Shown here piece after piece: positions 29,504-37,689 of a stretch of DNA of 64,000 nucleotides. The notes beneath the pieces are model-generated. The model had not been told where the DNA came from. It worked only from the letters and a program-made list of their open reading frames with translations, and searched no databases. Position 1 is the first letter of the stretch, and each line of letters opens with the position of its first letter. The DNA comes from Streptomyces spiramyceticus (lineage in GTDB: Bacteria > Actinomycetota > Actinomycetes > Streptomycetales > Streptomycetaceae). The position numbers and the translations under genes are program-made. Location: the NCBI RefSeq assembly GCF_028807635.1, contig NZ_JARBAX010000001.1:186001-250000 (forward strand), given 5' to 3'.

Positions 29504-30931
29504 ATGAACGACAGCAGGGACGAAAATCCGGTGAGCCGACGCTCGGTCCTGTGGACCGCCGGTGCGGCCGGCGCCGGGATCGGGCTCGGCGCAGTGGGCA
29601 CAGGCAGCGCCGCAGCCGCAGCCGCACCGGAATCAGCGGCAGAGGACGCGACTTCGGCCGGGCAGGACGCCCCGAAACGCCAGGGCCGCACGATGGCCGG
29701 GGTCCCCTTCGAGCGGCGCAGCCCCGTCCGGGTCGGCATCGTCGGCCTCGGCAACCGCGGCGACAGCATGATCGACCTCTTCCTCGCACTGCCGGCCGTC
29801 AAGGTCGTCGCGATCTGCGACCCGGTCAAGGAAAAGACCGAGAAAGCCTCCGCCAAGGTCATAGCGGCCGGGCAGCCCGCGCCCGCCGTCTACACCAAGG
29901 GCGAGGACGACTACAAAAATCTCTGCAAACGCACCGATATCGATTTCGTGTACGTCGCGACGCCCTGGGACTCCCACTTCGACATGGCCAAGACCGCCAT
30001 GCTGGACGGCAAACACGTCGGAGTGGAGTGTCCGATCGCGCTCCAGCTGGACCAGCTCTGGGAACTCGTCGACCTCTCCGAGCGCACCCGACGTCACTGC
30101 ATGCAGCTGGAGAACTGCTGCTACGGCAAAAACGAGATGCGCGTACTGCGCATGGCACACGCGGGCAAGTTCGGCGACCTGCTGCACGGTGCGGGCGCGT
30201 ACAACCACGACCTGCGCGGCCTGATGTTCTCCCCCACCTATTACGAGGGCCCCTGGCGCCGCCTGTGGCACACCCGCCTGCGCGGCGATCTCTACCCCAA
30301 CCACGGCTTCGGCCCGGTCGCCAACTACATGGATCTCAACCGGGGCGACCGCGCCGTGAGCATCACCAGTGTCGGCTCCCCCGCCCTCGGCCTCGCCGAG
30401 TACCGCGCCGAACACATGCCGCCCGGCGACCCGAGCTGGAAGGAGTCGTACATCGAGAGCGACCGTACGATCAGCCTCGTCCAGACGGCCAAGGGCCGCG
30501 TGATCCGCCTGGAGCACGACGTCTCGACCCCGCACCCGTACAACAGGATCAACAGCCTCGGCGGCACGCGCGGCGTCTTCGAGGACTACCCGTCGCGGAT
30601 CTACATCGAGCCGGACCACACGAACCACCAGTGGGGCGACTTCTCCAAGTACGCCGCCGAGTTCGACCACTGGCTGTGGAAGGAGCACGCCAATCCGCCC
30701 GGCGGCCACGGTGGCATGGACTACATGCTGGTCTTCCGGCTGATGCAGTGCATGCAGCTCGGCCTTGTCCCGGACTTCGACGTGTACGACGCCGCGACCT
30801 GGACCTCTCCTGTGCCGCTCAGCCACTTGTCGATCAAGGCGAAGGGGATGCCGCAGCAGATCCCGGACTTCACCCGGGGTGAGTGGAAGAAGTCCCGCCC
30901 CGGCATGGACTCCGAGAAGCCGAAGCCGTAG
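29504..30931 (+). CDS. Tat-exported Gfo/Idh/MocA-family glycosidase, GH109-like
   Basis: This 475-residue protein has a twin-arginine signal (SRRSVLW then an alanine-rich h-region, residues 10-45). A Rossmann NAD-binding motif [12 protein letters not shown] lies near 83, then the [22 protein letters not shown] block and [14 protein letters not shown]. These match GH109, whose members remove alpha-N-acetylgalactosamine by an NAD-dependent redox mechanism. GGAGG precedes ATG 29504. The neighbouring PNGase A gene suggests a shared task in glycoprotein glycan breakdown (inference). Confidence 0.85.
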   Translation: MNDSRDENPVSRRSVLWTAGAAGAGIGLGAVGTGSAAAAAAPESAAEDATSAGQDAPKRQGRTMAGVPFERRSPVRVGIVGLGNRGDSMIDLFLALPAVKVVAICDPVKEKTEKASAKVIAAGQPAPAVYTKGEDDYKNLCKRTDIDFVYVATPWDSHFDMAKTAMLDGKHVGVECPIALQLDQLWELVDLSERTRRHCMQLENCCYGKNEMRVLRMAHAGKFGDLLHGAGAYNHDLRGLMFSPTYYEGPWRRLWHTRLRGDLYPNHGFGPVANYMDLNRGDRAVSITSVGSPALGLAEYRAEHMPPGDPSWKESYIESDRTISLVQTAKGRVIRLEHDVSTPHPYNRINSLGGTRGVFEDYPSRIYIEPDHTNHQWGDFSKYAAEFDHWLWKEHANPPGGHGGMDYMLVFRLMQCMQLGLVPDFDVYDAATWTSPVPLSHLSIKAKGMPQQIPDFTRGEWKKSRPGMDSEKPKP

Positions 30932-30946
30932 TCAGGCAGCAAAGCC

Positions 30947-30972
30947 GGGCCCGGCCCTGTGGGGCCGGGCCC
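30947..30972. terminator. Terminator between GH109-like and PNGase A-like genes
   Basis: An 11-base GC-only stem (GGGCCCGGCCC and complement) with a TGTG loop is followed by GTCTTTC on the plus strand. It lies between two convergent genes. Confidence 0.75.
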
Positions 30973-30978
30973 CGTCTT

Positions 30979-32604
30979 TCAGCAGTGCAGCCGGTCCTCC
31001 GTCACCGTCCCCTGGACCGTCCTCAGGCTCCGGTCGTAGCACCCGGCCGATCCCTGGAGCCGGTAGCGCTCGCTCGTCGCGGCGACCGCGTGCCGCTGGT
31101 CGCGCGGGACGTTCGCCGTGTACGTCGCGTCGCCCTCGTACGCGTCGTCGAACCGCGACCACGACACCCGCTTGCCACCCCGCAGGACGCCGGTGTCGGC
31201 CCGGTCCCCGAGCGCCAGCACCGTCCGCAGCCGGTCGCCCGCGCCCAGCGTCGTCGTACCGTCCATCGTGTACGTACGGTGGGCGCGCACAGCACGGGCG
31301 GGCCCGCGCCCGTCGGTGGTGACCGTCTCGTCGTCCGTCCACTTCCCCTTGAGCGCGTCGAGGTTCTCGCCCTCGGTCCAGCGGTGGAGGGACGTGTTGG
31401 CGAGCGTGCGGTCGACGGTGGTCCGGATGCGCCCGTGCGAGGTGTTCACGTATCCGGAGACGGTGAACCGGTGACCGCCCGTGGTGTCGAGCCGGTGTTC
31501 AGAACCGGCCGTGTACGTCGTGGAGTTGACCGGCACGCCGTTCTGGTGCCCGGTCAGCGCGCCCGTGACGACCTCGCGGCCCTCGTCCTGCCAGACCAGC
31601 ACATTGACGGGCGTGCTCCAGCCGGTCTGCCCCTCGGGAACACCGACGACGGACACCTCGACGCGGTGCGGGCGGCCGTCGTTGAGCCTGCCCGCGAAGG
31701 GCGTCAGGTCGTACTGAATCGGTTTGATGTCGAAGGCGCGCGGGCCCGGGATCACGTACCAGAGGAAGGGGTTGGACCAGCCGCCCGTCCAGACCGTCGG
31801 GAACGGCGCGGCGATTCCCGCGAGTTGTCCGTCGACCTTGATCTGGACCTCGCGGTAGGGGCCGCCCGGCGTCTTGCAGGAGTACGGCGCCTCTTCGGGT
31901 ACGGACAGGTACCAGTACTCCTCGCAGCCGCCGCCCGAGCCCGTCGCGTACACCTCGGCGAGTATGCGCTCGGAGTTGCGCGGGGTGGTGAGCGAGTCGC
32001 CGTCGAGGGTGAGGACGCGGTCCGGGGGCGCGGCGGGTTTGGTGCGGCCCTCGGTGGCGTAAAAGGTCAGTTTCGCCTTGACGTCGATGACCCCGGTGTA
32101 CGTCTCGTTGACGACATTGCCGATGAGCATCTCGACGGGCTGCTCGCGGCGCAGTGTGTCGCTGTAGCGCGTGACGTCCTTCTCGACCGACCAGGTGATG
32201 CCGTCGGGCGAGGGCTGCGGAGTGGACGTGCGGAGCACCTCGACACCGCCGATGTGGAGGTAGCCGAGGCGGTCGTACTGCCGCCCGGCGACCTTGCCCT
32301 CCAGGCGGAGCACGACCTTGCTCCACCGGTCGCCGCATCCCTTCGGGGGTGCGTAGCCGCCCTTGAACGGCGTGAAATCGCGGAACTGCACCTCTGCGAC
32401 CGTCACTTGGCAGGAGCGCGTGTCCGGGACCTCGACGGGCGGTGCGGCGGTGACGGGATCGTGCCAGTCCCTGCCGAACTCGGCGGGCGGCTCGTCACCG
32501 GCGGCCGCAGTCACGGTTGCCGCGCCCGCCTGGCCTGCGCCGAACACCGATCCCGCGGCCAGGGCCAGGCCCGCGAGCATGCTCATGACTCTTCGTCGTC
32601 TCAT
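30979..32604 (-). CDS. Secreted peptide-N-glycosidase A-like protein (PNGase A family)
   Basis: This 541-residue protein has a Sec signal peptide (residues 1-30, ending AGAA). The body matches the plant-type PNGase A family: CQVTVAEVQFRDFTPFKGGY near 65-85, the RLGYLHIGGVEVLRTSTPQP segment, and GGWSNPFLWYVIPGPRAFD near 290. These enzymes cut the bond between N-glycans and asparagine. It is convergent with the GH109-like gene, and both products are exported. Exact substrate unproven. Confidence 0.82.
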   Translation of the reverse strand: MRRRRVMSMLAGLALAAGSVFGAGQAGAATVTAAAGDEPPAEFGRDWHDPVTAAPPVEVPDTRSCQVTVAEVQFRDFTPFKGGYAPPKGCGDRWSKVVLRLEGKVAGRQYDRLGYLHIGGVEVLRTSTPQPSPDGITWSVEKDVTRYSDTLRREQPVEMLIGNVVNETYTGVIDVKAKLTFYATEGRTKPAAPPDRVLTLDGDSLTTPRNSERILAEVYATGSGGGCEEYWYLSVPEEAPYSCKTPGGPYREVQIKVDGQLAGIAAPFPTVWTGGWSNPFLWYVIPGPRAFDIKPIQYDLTPFAGRLNDGRPHRVEVSVVGVPEGQTGWSTPVNVLVWQDEGREVVTGALTGHQNGVPVNSTTYTAGSEHRLDTTGGHRFTVSGYVNTSHGRIRTTVDRTLANTSLHRWTEGENLDALKGKWTDDETVTTDGRGPARAVRAHRTYTMDGTTTLGAGDRLRTVLALGDRADTGVLRGGKRVSWSRFDDAYEGDATYTANVPRDQRHAVAATSERYRLQGSAGCYDRSLRTVQGTVTEDRLHC

Positions 32605-32761
32605 GCGTCAGGAGTGAAGCGTGGGACCGCCGTGAGCGCCAGAGCGAGTTGATGGATCTTGGCGCGTTCTGTGTCCTGGCGCCCATAAATCGATTGTGTT
32701 GTGCAGTGGAAAAAGGTGAGCCTTGCACGGTTTCAGCCAACACACCGAGCCGTGGGACGTC

Positions 32762-34633
32762 ATGCAGATTCGCGATCTTCCGTATCCCGATCCGGGCGTC
32801 CCCGACGTACGGTCCGGACCCCGATTCCTGCTGTGGATCGGGCGCAACCAGCTCGGCGGGCAGCTCAAGTCGATGTCCTGGGGACTGCTGCACCAGTGCG
32901 GCGTCGCCGGTCTCCCGCTGGGCGTGGGCCTCGCCGTACAGGCCGTGGTGGACGGATCCGGCAGAGGCCTCGCGCTCGCCGCCGGGCTGATCGCCCTGCT
33001 GGGCGTGGCCGTCGTCGTCGGCGACACCATGCTGCACAGGACCGCCGTCACCAACTGGATCACCGCTGCGGCGCGCGTGCAGCAGCTGCTGGCCCGCAAG
33101 ACCGCGGAGCTGGGCTCGGCCCTGACCCGCAGAGTCGCTGCGGGCGAGGTCGTCGCTGTCTCCACCGGCGACGTCGAGAAGATCGGCTGGTTCGTCGAGG
33201 CGCTCTCACGCTTCGCCGCCGCAGCCGTCGCGCTCGTCGTCGTCTGCACGGGTCTGTTGATCTACCAGCCCGCGCTCGGCATCGTCGTGGCGATCGGTGT
33301 GCCCGTACTGGCGCTGGCCGTGCTGCCGTTGCTGCCGGCGGCGACCCGGCGGGCCGACACCCAGCGCGAGCTGGCGGGCAAGGCCACCGAGCTGGCCTCC
33401 GACACCGTCGCCGGACTGCGCGTACTGCGCGGCATCGGCGGCGAGGAGCTGTTCCTCGGCCGTTACCGCCGCGCCTCGCAGGAAGTACGCAAGGCGGCCG
33501 TGCGCAGCGCCCGCATGTGGTCGCTGATCTCCGCGATCCAGGTGCTGCTGCCCGGTCTGCTGCTGATCACGGTCGTCCTGTACGGCGCGAAGCTCACGCT
33601 CGACGGGAAGGTCACGGTGGGGGAACTGGTCACCGTGTACAGCGCGGTGACGCTGTTGCTCTACCCGTTGGGGCACTTCGAGGAGATCGCCATGGCGTAC
33701 TCCTTCTCGCGTCCTTCGGCGAAGCGGGCCGCGCGGGTGCTGTCGCTGGAACGCACGGCGTCCGCGACGGGCGGCGAGGCCGGGGCGGAGTCCGGCGTCG
33801 TGGCTCCGAGCGGTGACCTGTACGACCCGGCCTCCGGGCTGCTCGCACCCGCGGGCCGCTTCACCGCCGTGGTGTGCGGCGACCCCGACGTGGCGGGCCG
33901 GCTCGCGGAGCGGCTCGGTGGGCACCCCACGACGGACACCACGGCCGACACCACGGCAGAAATCACGGCGGACACCGGCGAGAAGTCGCCCTCGGTGCTG
34001 CTCGGCGGAGTGGCGCTCGACGAGCTGCCGCTGAGCGCCGCGCGGACCGCCGTCCTTGTCCAGGACAAAGACCCGGTGCTGCTGTCCGGCACCCTCAGCG
34101 ACCTGTTCGACGTGCCCGCTTCGGGCAAGGTCGCCGCCTCGAACGCGCTGGACGCGGCCCAGTGCGACGACGTACTGGCCGCGCTCGCCCAGGCGTCGGC
34201 CGACGACGGTGACGGCGACCCGATGCGTACCCGGATCACCGAGCGCGGGCGCTCGCTGTCCGGCGGGCAGCGGCAGCGCCTCGCCCTGGCCCGTTCGCTG
34301 GTGACCGACCCGCAGGTCCTCGTCCTGGACGAGCCGACCTCCGCCGTCGATTCGCACACCGAAGCGCGGGTCGCCGCAGGGGTGAAGAAGCTGCGGAGTG
34401 GACGTACGACGGTTGTCTTCGCGTCGTCGCCGTTGCTGCTCGACCAGGCCGACCGGGTGGTGCTCGTCCACGAGGGCGAGGTCGCAGCGGTGGGCGTGCA
34501 CCGCGAGCTGCTGCACAGCGAACCGCGTTACCGGGCGGTCGTCACCCGCGAGACCGAGGAAGAAATCGCGCGGGCACTGGCGCTCCGGGAGCAACTTCAC
34601 GAGGAACTTCAAGAAATCGAGGAATCGGCATGA
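32762..34633 (+). CDS. ABC exporter subunit A with degenerate ATP site
   Basis: This 623-residue protein (636 if TTG 32723, which has AAGGTGAG upstream, is used) has a six-helix membrane domain to about residue 310. The ATPase keeps LSGGQRQRLALARSL and Walker B VLVLDEPTSAVD. Where Walker A should be, it reads CGDPDVAGRLAERLGG with no GKS, followed by a Thr/Ala/Asp repeat, and the H-loop His is replaced (FASSP). It must pair with subunit B, whose defects are complementary. The stop overlaps the start of subunit B (ATGA). Confidence 0.88.
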   Translation: MQIRDLPYPDPGVPDVRSGPRFLLWIGRNQLGGQLKSMSWGLLHQCGVAGLPLGVGLAVQAVVDGSGRGLALAAGLIALLGVAVVVGDTMLHRTAVTNWITAAARVQQLLARKTAELGSALTRRVAAGEVVAVSTGDVEKIGWFVEALSRFAAAAVALVVVCTGLLIYQPALGIVVAIGVPVLALAVLPLLPAATRRADTQRELAGKATELASDTVAGLRVLRGIGGEELFLGRYRRASQEVRKAAVRSARMWSLISAIQVLLPGLLLITVVLYGAKLTLDGKVTVGELVTVYSAVTLLLYPLGHFEEIAMAYSFSRPSAKRAARVLSLERTASATGGEAGAESGVVAPSGDLYDPASGLLAPAGRFTAVVCGDPDVAGRLAERLGGHPTTDTTADTTAEITADTGEKSPSVLLGGVALDELPLSAARTAVLVQDKDPVLLSGTLSDLFDVPASGKVAASNALDAAQCDDVLAALAQASADDGDGDPMRTRITERGRSLSGGQRQRLALARSLVTDPQVLVLDEPTSAVDSHTEARVAAGVKKLRSGRTTVVFASSPLLLDQADRVVLVHEGEVAAVGVHRELLHSEPRYRAVVTRETEEEIARALALREQLHEELQEIEESA

Positions 34634-36411
34634 TCGGCGTGGCGCCACCGTCCTACGACCCGGCCGCACCGGAGTCGGCGACGACCCTGCCCGTCGGCAG
34701 TCCCGCGACCGTGCGGACCTATGTGCGCGAGCTGATGAGACGTCACCGCAAGGCTTTCGCGGTGCTCGTGTCGTTCAACGCGATCGCGGTCGTCGCCTCG
34801 ATGGCAGGCCCGTACCTGTTGGGCTCGCTCGTCGAGGACCTGGCGACCGGGGCGCGCGAGCTCCATCTGGAGCGCCTTGTGGCCGTGTTCACGATCGCCC
34901 TCGTCGTCCAGACCGTCTTCACCCGGCAGATGCGGCTGCGCGCCGCGATGCTCGGCGAGGAGATGCTGGCAGACCTGCGTGAGGACTTCCTCGTACGCTC
35001 CGTCGGTCTGCCGCCGGGTGTACTGGAGCGGGCCGGCACCGGCGATCTGCTGTCGCGCATCACCACCGACATCGACCGGCTGGCGAACGCGATGCGCGAG
35101 GCCGTGCCGCAGCTCGCCATCGGTGTGGTGTGGGCCGGGCTGCTGATCGGCGGCCTCGTCGTCACCGCGCCGCCGCTGGCCCTGGCCGTCCTGGTTGCCG
35201 TTCCCGTCCTCGTCATCGGCTGCCGCTGGTACTTCAGGCGGGCCCCTTCGGCGTACCGCTCCGAGGCGGCGGGCTATGCGGCGGTCGCGGCGATGCTCGC
35301 CGAGACGGTCGACGCGGGCCGGACGATCGAGGCGCACCGCCTCGGCGGCCGCCGGGTGGCGCTGTCCGAGCAGCGGGTCAGGGAGTGGACGACATGGGAG
35401 CGGTACACGCTGTGGCTGCGGTCCGTGCTCTTCCCCGTCATCAACGTCACGCACATCACGATCCTGTGCTCCGTGGTGCTGATCGGCGGCGTCTTCGTCC
35501 TGGAGGGCTGGATCAATGTCGGCCAGCTGACGACGGGCGCCCTGCTGGCGCAGATGCTGGTGGACCCCGTCAACCTCATCCTGCGCTGGTACGACGAGCT
35601 CCAGGTGGCCCAGGTTTCGCTGGCCCGCCTCGTCGGCGTACGGGAGATCGAGCCGGACGCCGGTGATACGCGGGTCGCGCCCGACGGGCGTACGGTGCGG
35701 GCCGACGCGGTGCACTTCGGGTACCGGGCGGACGTCGACGTACTGCACAGGGTGACGCTGGACGTCGCACCCGGAACGCGGCTCGCCCTGGTCGGCCCTT
35801 CCGGCGCGGGCAAGTCGACGCTGGGGCGGCTGCTGGCCGGGATCTACGCGCCGCGCACGGGTGAAGTGACGCTGGGCGGGGCGGAGTTGTCGCAGATGCC
35901 TGCCGAGCGGGTGCGCGAGCACGTGGCGCTGGTCAACCAGGAGCACCACGTCTTCGTGGGCTCCCTGCGCGACAACGTGCTGCTGGCCCGCACGGGCGCG
36001 GACGACGCGGAGTTGTGGGCGGCGCTGGGCGCGGTGGACGCGGACGGCTGGGCACGGGCGCTGGACGACGGCCTCGACACCGAGGTCGGCTCGGGCGGCC
36101 ATGCGCTCACCCCGGCACAGGCGCAGCAGATCGCGCTGGCCCGGCTCGTGCTGGCCGACCCGCACACGCTGGTGCTGGACGAGGCGACGTCGCTGCTCGA
36201 CCCGCGGGCCGCGCGCCATCTGGAGCGGTCGCTGGCGCGGGTGCTCGACGGCCGTACGGTCGTGGCGATCGCGCACCGGCTGCACACCGCGCACGACGCG
36301 GATGTGATCGCGGTGGTCGAGGGCGGCCGGATCAGCGAGCTGGGGAGCCACGACGACCTGGTGGCGGCGGAGGGGGCGTACGCGGCGCTCTGGCGGTCCT
36401 GGCACGGATAG
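34630..36411 (+). CDS. ABC exporter subunit B with canonical Walker A and altered signature
   Basis: This 593-residue half-transporter has Walker A GPSGAGKSTLGRLL near 388, Walker B TLVLDEATSLLD near 520 and H-loop IAHRLHT. The signature motif is LTPAQAQQIALARLV instead of LSGGQ. With subunit A's intact LSGGQ and lost Walker A, the heterodimer would have one working site (B Walker A with A signature) and one dead site. The substrate is unknown. It is cotranscribed with A. Confidence 0.9.
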   Translation: MIGVAPPSYDPAAPESATTLPVGSPATVRTYVRELMRRHRKAFAVLVSFNAIAVVASMAGPYLLGSLVEDLATGARELHLERLVAVFTIALVVQTVFTRQMRLRAAMLGEEMLADLREDFLVRSVGLPPGVLERAGTGDLLSRITTDIDRLANAMREAVPQLAIGVVWAGLLIGGLVVTAPPLALAVLVAVPVLVIGCRWYFRRAPSAYRSEAAGYAAVAAMLAETVDAGRTIEAHRLGGRRVALSEQRVREWTTWERYTLWLRSVLFPVINVTHITILCSVVLIGGVFVLEGWINVGQLTTGALLAQMLVDPVNLILRWYDELQVAQVSLARLVGVREIEPDAGDTRVAPDGRTVRADAVHFGYRADVDVLHRVTLDVAPGTRLALVGPSGAGKSTLGRLLAGIYAPRTGEVTLGGAELSQMPAERVREHVALVNQEHHVFVGSLRDNVLLARTGADDAELWAALGAVDADGWARALDDGLDTEVGSGGHALTPAQAQQIALARLVLADPHTLVLDEATSLLDPRAARHLERSLARVLDGRTVVAIAHRLHTAHDADVIAVVEGGRISELGSHDDLVAAEGAYAALWRSWHG

Positions 36412-36513
36412 CGACTACCGGGCGGGCGGCGCGTCACCCCGTAACCGAGAGAGATCGACCATTTCTCTCAGTTATTGCGATGGCCATCGTCGCCCACCCC
36501 GTCGCCGAAGTGA

Positions 36514-36741
36514 ACGTACACCGAGACCCTCCGGCTCCTGGAAAAAGCGTGGAGGGACGGAGATGAGACGGCATTCGGCGAGTCGTTCCTGACCATGAAG
36601 GCCATGAGGGAGATCGCCGTGCAGCTGATGCAGATCAAGCGTCCGGACGGCGAGGACATTGCCACGTACGGGCCCGAGTTCCTCGGCCACGTAACGGGCC
36701 AGAGTTCCTCGTCGTCTGATTCACCGCCCCACTCTCCGTGA
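36514..36741 (+). pseudogene. Possible decayed small gene
   Basis: The frame after an in-frame stop at 36,511 reads a plausible soluble peptide (TLRLLEKAWRDGDETAFGES, then IAVQLMQIKRPDGEDIATYG) to a stop at 36,739-36,741. The only ATG (36595) is 27 codons in, so the 5' part seems lost or shifted. No homology recognised. It accounts for most of the 365-base gap between the ABC pair and the next gene. Confidence 0.35.
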
Positions 36742-36776
36742 GGACGCGGCGCCGAGCCCGAGGGCCCGGCGCCGGA

Positions 36777-37568
36777 TCAGATGAAGTTCAGCGCCGCAGC
36801 GCCGCCCACCCCCCCGAGCAGCATGAACGCCGGCATCAGCACCTTCAGCTCCACCCAGCTGCCGGCGCGGAAGCGGATCGCCTTCGGCGGGCCGATCGGG
36901 TACCAGCGCTTGCGGCCCACCGGGATCGGCCACAGGATCGGGCAGCCCGAGACGGTGAGCGCGTCGCCGATGTCGTGCACCAGGGCGCCGAGGACGATCG
37001 GCAGGCCGAGCCACAGGTACTCCTGGCCGTCACCCGTGAACAGCCAGTCGGCGCCGTTGCCCGGTTTGTCCAGTACGCCCGCCAGGATCCATGCGCTGGT
37101 CGCGCCGAGCAGCCACACCAGGACGTCGCTGGACACCCGGGCGGCCCGCCACAGCAAGCCCTCCACCGCCAGGACGAGGTGGATGAAGAGGAGCACCAGG
37201 ACGGCCCAGCGCCCGCCGGTGTACGCCACGGCCGATGCGCCGGCGCCGATCATGACCGCCCACAGCCAGGTGTGGGTGAGCGTGCGGTGGCCGCCGGTCC
37301 TGCGGGCGTCGCCGGGCTTTTTGGTCGCCTTGTAGACGGCGTACGACAGCTTGTCGACGATCTCGCACAGGCCCTTCGATACGGGGCCGAAGGCACGCGA
37401 GATGGTCGCGGACTTGTGGTCGAGGTCGGGTGCGAGCGCCGCGCCCGCACAGATCAGCGCTCCGACGACGAGTACGGGCCAGGGCATCGGATGGCCCGCG
37501 GCGGCCGCCGCCGCCCCCACCCCCAGCCAGGCCGCTGCTCCTGACAGTGAGTGTGCCGGTCCCATCAT
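36777..37568 (-). CDS. Membrane-bound metal-dependent hydrolase (YdjM/DUF457-like)
   Basis: This 263-residue polytopic protein has metal-ligand motifs typical of the family: HSLSG at the start, APDLDHKS near 47-54, GGHRTLTHTWLW near 91-102 and HDIGDALT near 199. There are about five membrane helices. Homologues include LexA-regulated YdjM; the substrate is unknown, possibly a lipid. Confidence 0.82.
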   Translation of the reverse strand: MMGPAHSLSGAAAWLGVGAAAAAAGHPMPWPVLVVGALICAGAALAPDLDHKSATISRAFGPVSKGLCEIVDKLSYAVYKATKKPGDARRTGGHRTLTHTWLWAVMIGAGASAVAYTGGRWAVLVLLFIHLVLAVEGLLWRAARVSSDVLVWLLGATSAWILAGVLDKPGNGADWLFTGDGQEYLWLGLPIVLGALVHDIGDALTVSGCPILWPIPVGRKRWYPIGPPKAIRFRAGSWVELKVLMPAFMLLGGVGGAAALNFI

Positions 37569-37689
37569 GATTGTTCCCGCCCCATTTGCTCTTGTGCTGT
37601 GGCCCAGTTGACACGGCAGCGTATCGCCCGTGATCTTCGTACGGCCGTCCGGTTCCCTCTTGAAGGGGGAAGCCAGGCAAGATGGGGGT

